From: Novipirellula caenicola
GTDB taxonomy: Bacteria; Planctomycetota; Planctomycetia; Pirellulales; Pirellulaceae
Length of the DNA stretch: 64,000 nt
Direction: 5' to 3'
Assembly: GCF_039545035.1 (NCBI RefSeq)
Contig: NZ_BAABRO010000021.1
Coordinates: 1 to 64,000 of the forward strand
Made by a program: the position numbers and the translations under genes. Numbering within the stretch: position 1 is the stretch's first letter; each line of letters opens with the position of its first letter. Shown one piece after another: positions 8,143 through 19,600 of this stretch. The notes beneath the pieces are model-generated. The model was not told the origin of the DNA and ran no database searches. It was given only the letters and a program-made list of their open reading frames with translations.

Positions 8143-8640
8143 TCAAGTGGCATTTTTTCCTGATGCGTTTTGCAGCGTGTTGGCAAGGCGATCGAAGTCA
8201 GCGTCGTCAGCAAATAAGGCGGACGATAGCGTTGTTCGTTTACGTCGTCCCGATAACTGCAAGTGCTTGACGAACCCCAGGTCGGTCGTGCGGACGTTGA
8301 TATCGGTCAACGGCATCGACCAACCGGCCCCCAGCAATAGGCCTCCTGGAATCGTGATGTTGCCATCGGAAATCGTGATCGACTTTGGGGGACGTGATTT
8401 GGCGCGAAGCAGCGTGACCGACACGACTAGTCCAGCGATAGCCAGCAGCGAGCCAATCAGGAGCACGGTCCAGGGAGGCAACGGAGTTCCAGCGACCTCC
8501 AGCGAATCACGCAGCAGCCAAGCCAACGGCAGTGCAAAGATTCCCGTGGCTAATGTCACCCACGCGACCCAGGCGTGACTGGAGCGGAGTTTGCCGTAAT
8601 CCCAACGCAATGACCGGTTGTCGATCGAGCTTGTATTCAT
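8143..8640 (-). CDS. Small membrane protein, hypothetical
   Basis: The 165-aa protein has two hydrophobic segments, about residues 22-44 (HAWVAWVTLATGIFALPLAW) and 56-78 (PWTVLLIGSLLAIAGLVVSV). A soluble C-terminal half follows that is beta-rich (KSITISDGNITIPGG) and then basic. The fold resembles small PH-like membrane proteins of bacteria, but no family is clearly recognised. The start at 8640 gives a sensible short cytoplasmic N-terminus. Confidence 0.6.
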   Translation of the reverse strand: MNTSSIDNRSLRWDYGKLRSSHAWVAWVTLATGIFALPLAWLLRDSLEVAGTPLPPWTVLLIGSLLAIAGLVVSVTLLRAKSRPPKSITISDGNITIPGGLLLGAGWSMPLTDINVRTTDLGFVKHLQLSGRRKRTTLSSALFADDADFDRLANTLQNASGKNAT

Positions 8641-9063
8641 ACTACGGGGCGTTCGTAATCCATACAGTTGATTGGCCGCTTAAGGACGGATTCACCTTGG
8701 CGACGTTGGCCACAATCTACCCGATTTGCTGTCTACCAGCTCGTTAGTCTACCAGGACGCGAACAGGTGATGCAAAATGAGTGTAAGCATGAACAGTCCA
8801 GCGAGTGAAACAGACGGATGCGGTTGATGCGAAGATCGCCTTGACAAGGGTGACGGGCACAAGACTCCCTCGGCTGCGTCTCGGAACACGCAAATGGCGT
8901 CATCGTTTGAGTCTATAGCGTCGGTCTGGCACCCTGTTCCGCCTCGGATTTTCATTGGGCTCTGGCTCCATTGAAAATCAATCATTGGCAACGATAATAA
9001 TCCTTCTTCAAGGTGGGGCGTCTATGCCTCGACGTTTGCCTCTGCTTGCTTTGGTTTACATCC
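8641..9063. other. Gene-free stretch upstream of the giant LEPR-XLL gene
   Basis: No supported gene is present. An imperfect hairpin lies at 8947-8979, where the arms gattttcattgg and ccattgaaaatc pair at 10 of 12 positions. It should contain divergent promoters for the membrane protein and the giant gene, but no consensus is obvious. The giant gene's frame also opens at 9013, but the 17 extra residues do not fit the N-terminus of this protein class. Confidence 0.55.
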
Positions 9064-12000
9064 ATGAGATCGTTCTGCAAGAAAACATTTGCTAAACGGC
9101 GTCAACGTCGTCTTCACGTTGAACGTTTGGAACACCGTACGCTCCTGGCCGCCTTCATTTGGAATACTGACCAAAGCGGTTCTTGGCATGATCCCAGCAA
9201 CTGGAGTGGCGGCGTCGGCGTGCCTGGCGTCAATGACACGGTGACCATTGATCGTGGTGATGCCAATCCCGTCATCACGATTACGAGCGATATTCGCATT
9301 GAAAGCCTGCAAACGTCCGAGTCGATTATTTTGTCAGCCGGCATGCATGTTGACGGTCACGCGCAGTTTTTGGCGGGAGCGGTCCAGTGGACGAGCGGAT
9401 GGTTGAGGACTGACAATGTCAGCATTGAGTCGGACGCTTCCCTACAAATCAGCGGCGCGGAAACCAAGCAGTTCTCAGGAACACTCATCAATCGCGGCAG
9501 TGTGTTTCAACACTCCGCACTCCACTTTCCACTCAATAACACGACGCTGGACAACGGACCGTTGGGAATGTGGCAAATGGATGGTCCCTTCATGAGTGAC
9601 ACTTCGCGTAGCATCGTGTTCAGCAACGAGGGCACGATCGAAAAGGTCGGCGAAAATACGACCGCGTTCCTCGATGCCCACCGCTTGGACCACCGTGACG
9701 GCAGTCAATTGGTCGTCCACGAGGGCACATTGGCACTTGGTCGTTCAGGTACATCGACCAATCCATCTACCGGAGTCAACATCACCGTCGCCGAGAATGC
9801 GAAGGTGGTGCTTCAACCAGTCCAGGCCTACTGGAGCGGACGCTTTAGCGGCGACGGTGACGGACGCATCGAGTTTGCCGATGGTCTAATCCACGCCCGC
9901 GACGAAGGGGTGACTTTGGACTTTTCCGAGGATGTGTTTCATTGGATTGGTGGTGACACCTACGGATCATGGACTAATCTTGGCAGCATCACGATCGATG
10001 AGCCAACGGAAAAACGTCCCTTCGGAGGACTGCAGAATCACGGCCGCGTCACGATGCTCAGCGGCAGCCAATTCAACTCGAGTTCGGCTGGTATCAGCAA
10101 CGCATCCGATGGCGTGTGGGAGATGATGGGGACAGCTCAATTGGGCGGTCAAACCTTTCATGACGCGGTCTTTTATAATGAGGGGCTGTTGCTAAAAACG
10201 GGGGCCGGCACCGCTGGAATTGTTGACGGCGGGGTGAGCATCGTTCATCTCGGCGGAACCATTCAAATCGACGCAGGGGATGTAGTCGCGGCACATCACT
10301 CCAGCTATCTCAGTGAAGGCGGGGTCTTTTCCGTCGCCGATGGTTCCACCCTCCGCATGCAGGGGTCTTGGAAGACAACCGGGCGCTACGCCGGCGATGG
10401 CGGCGGCAAGGTCGTGATGGAAGCAAGACTGCAGTCGTCCTCGCGTGACATGGTGCTCGATTTCCCCGCAGACTTTTTTTACTGGTCCACCACCGACCAG
10501 GCCCAATCAAGTGGCTGGATTATCAATGAAGGGCATGTCACGTTTGAAAATCCGCAGGAATCGATCCAAATCATTGCCACCTTGGTCAATGAAGGTACGA
10601 TCCTTCAAACGTCTGGAACGCAACTTCAGCTTCGCAATTTTTCGACCACCATCAACCGTGGCAATTGGGAAATCCAAGACGATACCGTGTTGGATTTTCA
10701 CCAATTCGACGGTCTGGCCGCCAGTTTCTTTAATTTCGGTTCGCTGACCAAAACCGGTGACGCACAGTCACGTTTTGTCTCTGCGGGAAATCAATCACGT
10801 TTCCACAACAATGGGTTGGTGGAAATCCAAGGAGGTGATTTACGGCTTCAAGGTGACATTGTCGCCAACGTCGACGCGAATCAGGGTCGTCTGTTTGGGG
10901 GCCGATGGATTGTTCAATCCGACGCGTCGTTGGACATCGTCGATCGTGATGGGCAAACCATCCCGCTATCGACTAACGAAGCGGCGGTTTCGCTCGAAGG
11001 TGCGGCAGCCTCCTTCCCCGCGATCCGGACGGTGCAGCGAAACGGTGGCCGCTTGGTGCTGCGAAATGGTGAATCGCTTCGCGCCGACGCCGACTTTATC
11101 AACGGAATGCCACGATCCTCGGCGGCCATCCTTCACCGCGGCGCCACCTTGAACATCCGAACCGTGGGGATTGCGGTCGATCCGTCATCGGGTTTGCTGA
11201 TCACGCATACTCGCAATGAACGCGTCAATGGCGAACCGGTTTTTCGCGTTCTCAATGACCGATCTCAACCAGCCGGCGACGTGATCATTCAGCCGGGCGG
11301 TGCAGTGGATCGAGCTGGAATCGACATCACCACGCAGCCCATGGCAATCGGTAACACCACCGTTCCGGCGGGAACGCTGCTGTTTATCCATAGCGACCTG
11401 GAAACACCGACCGTGTTCGCGATCGAGATCGCCAGTGGCCAAGTGTTGGCGACCGTCGAGATCCCGGGTCTTCCAAGCGGCCAGCGTGGGATCGCCGAAC
11501 ATCCCGGCCGCGGAACGCTGTTTCTGCTAGGTGGCGATTCCCAGATACGCGAAATCGCCTCGGCCAGCGGCCAAATTCAAAACGAGTTTTCAGCACGTCC
11601 AACCGGCAGCACGCTGTCTGCTGTGACATGGGGAGGCATCGAAGTTGATGCGGATACCGGCAACCTGTGGGTCGTTGGCGACAGCGGTCGAGTGCATGTG
11701 TTGTCCGCGACCGGCGAACTTGTCTACGAGATTGAAATTCAATTCGCTGCGGGGGCAACCATCGGTTTGTCGGACATTACGCACGATGACGAGACCGGTC
11801 AAACGTGGGTCAGCACGGAATCCGGCGAATTATTTCTGCTTGGCGTTCCTGCGGTCGGAACATTTGGATCACTCGAGCTATCGTCGGATGTGGATGTCAT
11901 CGTTGCCGGTGACTTTACCAACACGGGATGGTTGGACTTGGCGGTAGGCGGTCGTCCCCATGCCGATCGATTCAGCGAGATCATTATTGATGGCAATGCG

Positions 12001-15000
12001 ACACTTGGCGGCACGCTTCAGTTGCGATTTGACCAGCCCTTTGTGTCCGAGGCGACCGACCCGTACCCGGTCCTGCAGTACGCCGGACGCGATGCCGGCG
12101 CGTTTGATGATGTTTACGCAGGCGGATTCGAAGTCGTAAGTGAAACGACGCGGGTGGTTGCGTTTGCGGATCGAGCCCCCGTGATTGACTTGGTTGCGAC
12201 CGCCGTCGATGGGCCAACCGTGGCGGTCGCCAATGGCCAAGCGACCCTCACCTACCAAGTGGTTAACCTAGGCAACGACGTCGCGACGGGCCCTTGGTAT
12301 GACGAGGTCCGATTAATTGCGTCCGAGGCCAGCAACGGTGAGGACGACATCGATCCAGTCGTTTACCAAGAGTTGATCGTCGGCGGCGGCAACGTCGCCG
12401 AGGGGATCACCATCGCGCCGGGGCAATCGCATTCGTTTTCGTTGACGGTCGATGTCCCCGGCGTCTTGCCTGGATCGTATCGATGGATCGTTGATCCAAA
12501 CCGACGTGGCGATTTGATCGAAGTTGGTGGACGCGGCAACAATTCCGGTACGAGCGAGTCCGTCGTTCGATTGGAGGTCCCAGAGTTGCGAAATGACGGA
12601 ACCCCAATTGCCGCGACGTTCCCTCGCGAAGATCATCCACTGTGGTATCAAATCGTCGTGCCGGCCGAGGCGGAGGTCGATGTGATGTTAACGATTCCGG
12701 CCGCCGGAATGACCGTCACAGAGCTTTACGCCGCGCCCGACTACATTCCCAATCGTGTCAACTTCGTTGCGCGCCACCAACAATCTGGGCAAAAAGATTC
12801 GCTAATGACATTGACCGGTGGCGAACAGGACCAGGTATGGTACATCGCGGCACTGCCAGGATCATTCGACTCGGCCGCCGCGGAATTCGAACTCGTCGCC
12901 AACGTGTTGCCGCTACGGATCAACAACGTCGCCCCGTCGAACGTTGGCCATTCCGGCGAAGCAACCTTGCAGATCCGTGGCGCACGGCTTTCGAAGAACC
13001 TCACCTATCAGCTTATCGATGCCGACGGCAATCGCCGCACTGCGGTCCGAACGCACGCGATCGATCGCACATCGGCGACCGCCACCTTTGAACTCGGTGG
13101 CTTGCATCCGGGCGACTACGCGGTGGTGGCAAGCGATGGAAATGTCGACCTGTTTACGCTTGCTAATGCGGTCACCGTCGAACCTACCAAGCCGGACCGC
13201 TTGATCACGCAAGTCCGCGGATCCACCCGAGTCCGTTCGGGCCGAACGTTGTCGTACGAGGTTCACGTCACCAACGAATCCAACGTCGACGTCCCGATGC
13301 CATTCATCACCGCGCGCGTCGATGGCGGTGGCGAGTTGCAAGTGGCATATGATTCGGTTCATTCCGCTGAGGAATTGTTTTTGTTCCCGGGGAATGTGAT
13401 CCCTGGTGCCAGCGTGATTCCGGCTGGTGGATTTGTTTCGCTACCGATCTATTACCAAGCTCCGCTGGATGAAGGTGAGTTCACGATCACCGCCTGGGTC
13501 AACTCGGTCAATGATACTGATTTTGCCTCCACTCCGCTGGATTGGGACCGGGTCGCAAATGGATTGCGTCCGGACGGCAACAGCGAAGCGTCCTGGAACG
13601 CTTTTGTCGCCCGCGAGCGGGCACGCTACGGTGAAACGTTCGCAGACTTCTACGCGTTTCTTTCGGCTCAAGCCAACGACCTCGATGCCAAAGGATTCAT
13701 TCGCAGCGTGTTTGTTAACGGGCAATGGCAATTTGATTTGCCAGCGTCGGATCCGGCGAACAACGCAATTCGTGGCATCTTTGACGAATCGGATTCGCTC
13801 GCTGAGCAATTTGCGTTGGCGATCGGAAACAATCCGCGGGGCCAAGGCGAAGAGACAGGCGGTGGCGACTCACGCCAAGACGTCTATGCCGTCGTGGTAG
13901 GCAATCCCGATAAAACACTCCCCGGTGCAGAGCTGGACGCCGAATCTTGGTCGAGCTTTTTCTCCAAAACGCTGAACCTTGACACAGGAAACACGGCTGA
14001 AAACGATATTATCGTGCAAACACGCGGCACCACCGCGGACGAATTCCTCAGCAACATCGAAGCGACCAAGGCCAAGGCCGACGAAGATGATTTGCTGGTT
14101 GTCATCTATGCAGGTCACTCAGAGTGTCGCCTCAACAAGCAAGGTAATTCCATTGTTGGCGGAGACATCCTTCTTAGTAAAGGTACCAGACTATCGGGAA
14201 GTCAGCTTGATTCAGCATTGGCCGGCAAGACCAAGACGATCGCTCTGTTTGATTCATGCAGATCGGGTGCTGTCGCATCCGAGATCACCTCAGCCAATAT
14301 CACCACGATTGCCGGGGCCGATGCATCGAGGAATGTCCAAGATGAGGCATCGCTCAGCCGACACCTCGTTCCGCTGTTGGTCAAAAACCCCAGCGGCAAT
14401 CTGCTGACATCCTTGGAAACCGCCTCGGATCAAATGTTTGCGGCGGGGATCCGATATGCATCTCCCGAACAGCAAAAGATGCTAATGAAAGTCAATCAAT
14501 TGTTGCGTCCCAATGGCATCGCCAGTGATCCCAACAAGACGCCAGCGCAAGTGCGTCAGGAGTTCAATGACTTATTTTTATCATCGCCAATCGATTTAGA
14601 CGGCGATGGCAAATATGACTATTTCGCCTTTGATACGGACCTTGATGGTCGCTCCGATACAACCGTGCCTGATGTCAATGGCAATGGCGAGCTCGATCGC
14701 GGCGACTATCCGCGATCTGAAAAGAAATTTGAAGACCTTGAACCGGCGCAGCAAGCCAGCTTCGATGAATTCGAGCGATTGCGTGAGTTCGAATCACTCA
14801 AACGCAACCTAGGTTCAGCCGCCTTCCCCGAATTGGATACCAGCGAAACCTCCATCTCGTTTGACAACGTCGATCCGAAGAAAGGTGGCGGAGGCGGTGA
14901 AGAAGGCGGCGAAGATGGAGGGGATGGCGGCAAAGACAAAGACAGTCTGACGAACCAAACCAGTGAAGAACAAAAAGACCGCGGTCCCGGAGACAAGATC

Positions 15001-16440
15001 CGCGGTGAACGTGGGCGTTCATTTGACCCCAATGAAAAAGTGGGGCCGGCGGGCGCGGGCAGCCGAGGATTTTTGGCCGACGCCCGCAACATGAACTTCC
15101 AAATCTTTTTCGAAAATGATCCGGAACGTGGCAGTTTGCCAGCGCAGGAGGTGTTCGTCACCGAGGTGTTAGACGAGGATTTGGATCTGTCCACCTTCGC
15201 ACTGGGCGATATGGTTGTGGGAGACCGCGTGTTTAAAGTTCCCGAAGGTCGCAGTTACTGGACAACCACCGAACCCATCGTCGTCGACGGCTACCCAATC
15301 GATCTGTCGATCGAAGCCGAATTGGATTTTATCACTCGCACGGTTAGCTGGACCTTTGCGTCGCTCGATCCAGCCACTGGGGTGCTGACAAACCTTTTCG
15401 AAGCTGGCTTCCTACCACTTAACGACGAAACGGGCCGTGGCGAAGGACATGTCAGCTACCGCGTTTCAGGTTATAGCGGCGATGCAACAGGAACCCAGTA
15501 CAGCGGAGCGGCCGAGATTGTCTTTGACGTCAATGAACCAATCATTACCAACAGCACGCTCAACGCGATTGATCGTGACGCCCCGGTCAGCTCCGTTGCC
15601 AACCTTCCGGAAAAGTCGTTGACTCGATTTGAAGTTTCCTGGTCCGGCGATGACGGCGACGGCGCGGGAGTGGTTGGTTATGACATCTATGTTTCCACCG
15701 ACGGTAGCGAACCTTCGCTGTGGATGAGCGGAACCACCACAACGTCGGCAATTTTCCACGGCAACATCGGTTCTACTTATTCGTTCTACAGCATGGCAAT
15801 GGATGCGGTGCGGCGACGCGAGCCACTTGGCGCGATGCCCGATGCGACCACGCTTGTTGCTGGCGGCCCCTGGACAAACCCGTTGGACCGTTTTGATGTC
15901 GACGACCGCGATGGCGTGACCGCTCTGGATGCCTTGCTGGTTATCAACGAATTAAGTCGACGATCGGTGATTGATGTCGATGGTCGGTTGCCTAATTCAC
16001 GATCGATCGAACTGCCGCCCTCCTATTACGATGTCAACGCAGACGGATTTGCGACACCGCTCGATGCGTTGCAAGTGATCAATCAGCTTGGGCGAATCGC
16101 ACCATCATCGGCCACTCAGCACGATGGGGAATGGGCATCGCAATTGGAAGTGGAATTGCAACCGGAAACACTACCTACCGCGTTCGATTTTCATCCTTCA
16201 GCCCAACGTTTCCGTAGCGAGATTGTCTTCAATGAGCTGGATCGTTTCGGTGGGGATCAGCAACATCGATCGCGGATCCATCCGTTTGCGGTTTCAGAAA
16301 ACTCTCCACCGAAACAGGTCGAGGCAAATGACGACTGGTTCACCCAACTAGGTCGCCCCGACGCAATTTCAGTCGACTTGAGCGCAGAGCTGGATCTGCT
16401 TGAATCGATCACATTTGATGACAGCCATCTGAATCGGTGA
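9064..16440 (+). CDS. Giant LEPR-XLL surface protein with caspase-like and dockerin domains
   Basis: The start at 9064 places a basic N-terminus (FAKRRQRRLHVERLEHRTLLAA) at the beginning, which is the LEPR-XLL motif of planctomycete exported giants. The protein is 2458 aa. Residues about 30-700 are beta-solenoid-like adhesin sequence beginning TDQSGSWHDPSNWSGG. About 1040-1180 is a CARDB-like domain (VDLVATAVDGP ... YQVVNLGNDVATGPW). About 1600-1800 is a caspase/peptidase C14-like domain with His1685 in VVIYAGHSE and Cys1732 in ALFDSCRSGA, the expected catalytic dyad. A Ca-binding DLDGDGKYD/DTDLDGRSD/DVNGNGELDRGD block and a Gly/Glu/Asp-rich low-complexity linker (near 1940-1960) follow. After these comes an FN3-like domain (FEVSWSGDDGDGAGVVGYD). 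The C-terminus has two dockerin type I repeats (FDVDDRDGVTALDALLVINE and YDVNADGFATPLDALQVINQ). It is probably cell-surface or matrix-located; proteolytic activity is inferred only. Confidence 0.85.
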   Translation: MRSFCKKTFAKRRQRRLHVERLEHRTLLAAFIWNTDQSGSWHDPSNWSGGVGVPGVNDTVTIDRGDANPVITITSDIRIESLQTSESIILSAGMHVDGHAQFLAGAVQWTSGWLRTDNVSIESDASLQISGAETKQFSGTLINRGSVFQHSALHFPLNNTTLDNGPLGMWQMDGPFMSDTSRSIVFSNEGTIEKVGENTTAFLDAHRLDHRDGSQLVVHEGTLALGRSGTSTNPSTGVNITVAENAKVVLQPVQAYWSGRFSGDGDGRIEFADGLIHARDEGVTLDFSEDVFHWIGGDTYGSWTNLGSITIDEPTEKRPFGGLQNHGRVTMLSGSQFNSSSAGISNASDGVWEMMGTAQLGGQTFHDAVFYNEGLLLKTGAGTAGIVDGGVSIVHLGGTIQIDAGDVVAAHHSSYLSEGGVFSVADGSTLRMQGSWKTTGRYAGDGGGKVVMEARLQSSSRDMVLDFPADFFYWSTTDQAQSSGWIINEGHVTFENPQESIQIIATLVNEGTILQTSGTQLQLRNFSTTINRGNWEIQDDTVLDFHQFDGLAASFFNFGSLTKTGDAQSRFVSAGNQSRFHNNGLVEIQGGDLRLQGDIVANVDANQGRLFGGRWIVQSDASLDIVDRDGQTIPLSTNEAAVSLEGAAASFPAIRTVQRNGGRLVLRNGESLRADADFINGMPRSSAAILHRGATLNIRTVGIAVDPSSGLLITHTRNERVNGEPVFRVLNDRSQPAGDVIIQPGGAVDRAGIDITTQPMAIGNTTVPAGTLLFIHSDLETPTVFAIEIASGQVLATVEIPGLPSGQRGIAEHPGRGTLFLLGGDSQIREIASASGQIQNEFSARPTGSTLSAVTWGGIEVDADTGNLWVVGDSGRVHVLSATGELVYEIEIQFAAGATIGLSDITHDDETGQTWVSTESGELFLLGVPAVGTFGSLELSSDVDVIVAGDFTNTGWLDLAVGGRPHADRFSEIIIDGNATLGGTLQLRFDQPFVSEATDPYPVLQYAGRDAGAFDDVYAGGFEVVSETTRVVAFADRAPVIDLVATAVDGPTVAVANGQATLTYQVVNLGNDVATGPWYDEVRLIASEASNGEDDIDPVVYQELIVGGGNVAEGITIAPGQSHSFSLTVDVPGVLPGSYRWIVDPNRRGDLIEVGGRGNNSGTSESVVRLEVPELRNDGTPIAATFPREDHPLWYQIVVPAEAEVDVMLTIPAAGMTVTELYAAPDYIPNRVNFVARHQQSGQKDSLMTLTGGEQDQVWYIAALPGSFDSAAAEFELVANVLPLRINNVAPSNVGHSGEATLQIRGARLSKNLTYQLIDADGNRRTAVRTHAIDRTSATATFELGGLHPGDYAVVASDGNVDLFTLANAVTVEPTKPDRLITQVRGSTRVRSGRTLSYEVHVTNESNVDVPMPFITARVDGGGELQVAYDSVHSAEELFLFPGNVIPGASVIPAGGFVSLPIYYQAPLDEGEFTITAWVNSVNDTDFASTPLDWDRVANGLRPDGNSEASWNAFVARERARYGETFADFYAFLSAQANDLDAKGFIRSVFVNGQWQFDLPASDPANNAIRGIFDESDSLAEQFALAIGNNPRGQGEETGGGDSRQDVYAVVVGNPDKTLPGAELDAESWSSFFSKTLNLDTGNTAENDIIVQTRGTTADEFLSNIEATKAKADEDDLLVVIYAGHSECRLNKQGNSIVGGDILLSKGTRLSGSQLDSALAGKTKTIALFDSCRSGAVASEITSANITTIAGADASRNVQDEASLSRHLVPLLVKNPSGNLLTSLETASDQMFAAGIRYASPEQQKMLMKVNQLLRPNGIASDPNKTPAQVRQEFNDLFLSSPIDLDGDGKYDYFAFDTDLDGRSDTTVPDVNGNGELDRGDYPRSEKKFEDLEPAQQASFDEFERLREFESLKRNLGSAAFPELDTSETSISFDNVDPKKGGGGGEEGGEDGGDGGKDKDSLTNQTSEEQKDRGPGDKIRGERGRSFDPNEKVGPAGAGSRGFLADARNMNFQIFFENDPERGSLPAQEVFVTEVLDEDLDLSTFALGDMVVGDRVFKVPEGRSYWTTTEPIVVDGYPIDLSIEAELDFITRTVSWTFASLDPATGVLTNLFEAGFLPLNDETGRGEGHVSYRVSGYSGDATGTQYSGAAEIVFDVNEPIITNSTLNAIDRDAPVSSVANLPEKSLTRFEVSWSGDDGDGAGVVGYDIYVSTDGSEPSLWMSGTTTTSAIFHGNIGSTYSFYSMAMDAVRRREPLGAMPDATTLVAGGPWTNPLDRFDVDDRDGVTALDALLVINELSRRSVIDVDGRLPNSRSIELPPSYYDVNADGFATPLDALQVINQLGRIAPSSATQHDGEWASQLEVELQPETLPTAFDFHPSAQRFRSEIVFNELDRFGGDQQHRSRIHPFAVSENSPPKQVEANDDWFTQLGRPDAISVDLSAELDLLESITFDDSHLNR

Positions 16441-16487
16441 TTGCGAAATACTGCCATCTGCTTGGCAGGAATAACCGCCTCTGCACG

Positions 16488-16514
16488 CCGTGGCTACGCT
16501 CGCTAGAGCGTGGA
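16488..16514 (-). repeat. Dispersed 'ctggcgagcgtagctacg' repeat, copy 2
   Basis: The reverse complement, tccacgctctagcgagcg followed by tagccacgg, matches 7904-7932 with two changes. It lies about 50 bp after the stop of the giant gene. Confidence 0.7.
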
Positions 16515-16691
16515 TGATCGCATGGCTATTGTTTTTGGCAAGCTGATGGAATCGGCGGTTGGTGGTGTTTTCGCGTCGCGGGGCGGACTATATTGGTTAG
16601 GCAATCGTGTCCTCGGCTGAGTGCCTGGATCGATTATATAGAGTTCCCTCCGCTCCCGCCCTCCCCCCAATCACGCTTAGTCTCACCACAC

Positions 16692-19600
16692 ATGCTTTCC
16701 TTTCGCTCTGTATTGGTGCCGTTTGTCATCACGGCCATCCTGCTTGTTACTAATTCCGTCCCGGCAGCCGACACGTTGGTTTCCGGCCGCGACGTTTCTA
16801 ACGCATCGATTATCCCTGATGACTGGGATCCCGCGTTGGCGGGTGACCAGGTGATGCAGCGACTCGTCCGCGTGACCGGTCCCGAAGTCAAAGGGGCTCA
16901 CGATTCGGAATTTGTGGTCGTCGGCGACCAAGCCTATGTCGTTGCCGAACTGAGCGATCAGCGCGCAGGCGAAAGTCCGGCTTGGCCCGAGGTCTACTGT
17001 GCGATGTCCATCGTCGATTTGAAAACGCTGGATGTCAAAGCGATCGTGCCGCTGGCTCGCACCGAGCAAGTTTTCGCCAATGTGGCGCTTCCGATTGGTG
17101 CTTGTTTCGTGCCGCGGATTCGGCAAATCAGCGACGCCACTCTGCGTTGCTACTTTGCCAGCGAGCAACCTGGGGTGCGGCAGTCGCAAATTTGGTATCG
17201 CGATTTTGATCTGCGGTCACAGCAGTTTCTGGACACCATCCACAAAGCAAAACTCAAAACGGCTGCGGGCACGTTTGACATGCAGCCGCGTTACTTGCAC
17301 GCTGACGCGGTCGCCCATGGGGTGAAGAAGCAGGCTAAAGATTATGGGATGTATTTGTTTGATTCGTTCAAAGTCTTCGACGGCAAGACGTATGTTGCGT
17401 TGAACAACTTCCCTGGCAAACAGAATGCCCTGGCGATCGCGCATGACGACTTTGCCACCTTCGAAGTGGTGGGGCACTTTAACGAGCCACAATCGGCAAG
17501 CCTGAGTGAATCGGCCGCCAACCAATTGCCCGATGGAACATGGATGGCGATCTGTCGCAACGATGGAGGCAACTACCACGTCACCACCAGCGTGGACGGG
17601 AAATCATGGACGCCGGGACGCGAGTTGTCTTCGATTCCCAATGGCGCAAATTCGAAGCCGACGTTCGACAAATTTGGCGACACTTATTATCTCGGTTGGC
17701 AGGAAGCAACGAGGATTCAGGGCGTCAGCCGGAGCGTTTTCAATATCGATATTTCGCAAGACGGCAAATCATGGCAGCGAAAGTATCGCTTCGAAACCAC
17801 GAAATCGTTCCAGTACCCCGCGTTTCATGAACACAACGGGGCGATTTGGTTGAGCGTGACGCAAGGTGACTCGTCGCCGAGCCGGAAGGAACGGGTCATG
17901 TTCGGAAAACTCGAATCCGTTGGCGAGTTCGAATCCCAAACCGGCAAGAATCGCACTCCGATTGCTGCGTCCGCAGAGCAGGCTGCTGTGTTGAAACCGG
18001 GCGTCAAACTGTTCACCAACCGCGATTACACGCTGACCGAAGCGCCAGATTTCTTGATGGGACGCAAGTTTGTGCGGACCAGTATCGAAGGTCACGAGAT
18101 CGAGTGTGTGAAGCCGGGGGAAGTCTTCGTGATGACGCTTAGCAAATCGCATCCGGCGAACCAAAGCGTGTCGCTGCTGAAACAGGGCTTTACCAAAGCC
18201 GACACGCCTGAGTTTCAGCTTTTTCCCGGTGAAATCAATCGTGTGTTTGCTTACCGCAAATCGCTGAACCCTGGGGATCGATTGCGGTTTGATAAGCTGG
18301 CGTTCTTGGTCTTGGGCGAAGCGACCGAGATCACCTCGCGAGTGACCAAGGGACGTGCGGCGCCGCAGGAGACGCCAGAGCAAGCGGCCGAGAGAATTGA
18401 AAAGATGGAAAAGATCGCCGAACATGCTCTTGAAACCCCGGTGCTAAATACATCGCCGCTGCCCGAATACGATTATGACAAACTCGATTACGGCATGACG
18501 ATTGGAATCGAACGGACCCCCGGTGGGCGGCTATGGGCATGCTGGGTCGCCGGCGGCGACAGCCCCGAGGCGTTCTTCGTTTTGGCGACCAGCGACGATG
18601 ACGGCGAAACCTGGTCACCGCCTCGGTTGGTGGTCGATACGCATAACAACGATCTGCCGCGTCCTCGCAGTGTCCTGGTTGGCAACTTGTGGACCGACCC
18701 ACTCGGACGTTTGTGGCTGTTTTTTGATCAGTCGATGGACATGTTTGACGGTCGCGCCGGCGTCTGGGCCACTCGCTGTGACAACCCCGATGCCGACGAT
18801 CCTGTCTGGACGACACCCCGTCGTATCGCTGACGGTGTGATGCTGAACAAGCCAACGGTGTTGTCCAGCGGCGAATGGATGCTGCCGATTTCGCTTGACC
18901 AGCGTCCTGGTTTTGGTCCGTTCCGCGGTTGTTTCTCCGAGCTGGATCCGCTGCGTGGCGCGAGCGTTCATGTGTCAATCGACCAAGGGGCGACCTGGCA
19001 ACGTCGTGGTGCGGCAACGTTCCCGAACCCCGATTGGCACGAGCACATGATCATCGAGCGAACCGACGGAACGCTTTGGATGCTTGCTCGTACGGCCAGA
19101 GGGATGATGCAGACCACGTCCAACGACCGTGGTCGCACTTGGCAAACGCCGACGGAGCATGAGGTCATTCGGCACCCCAATGCACGGTTCTTCGTTCGCC
19201 GGTTGGCATCAGGCCGCATTCTGCTGATCAAGCACGGGGACAAAATTGATTCCCATCAAGGACGCGTTCAACTAAGTGCGTGGCTTTCGGACGATGAGGG
19301 CAAAACTTGGTCCGGTGGTTTGGTGCTGGACGATCGAAAAGGGATCAGCTATCCCGATGGTTTACAGTCGCCCGACGGCACGATCTACATATCTTATGAC
19401 CGCAATCGGGCAACCGATGGTGAGATCTTGATGGCCCGATTTAGCGAAGAAGACGTGTTGGCGAAAAAGCTTGTCAGCGAGCGAGGCAAGCTCCGCATGT
19501 TGATCAGCAAGCCGATGGCAAAAAAGATTGCCAAGATGAGCGAGGCTGAAAGTCGGCAAGGCTTTGTCGAACTGTTCGATGGCAAGACGTTTGACGGATG

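Noticed and set aside
8749-8991. 80-codon minus-strand frame with a hydrophobic C-terminus
   Set aside because: Composition and lack of a start signal do not support a gene; it overlaps an imperfect hairpin.
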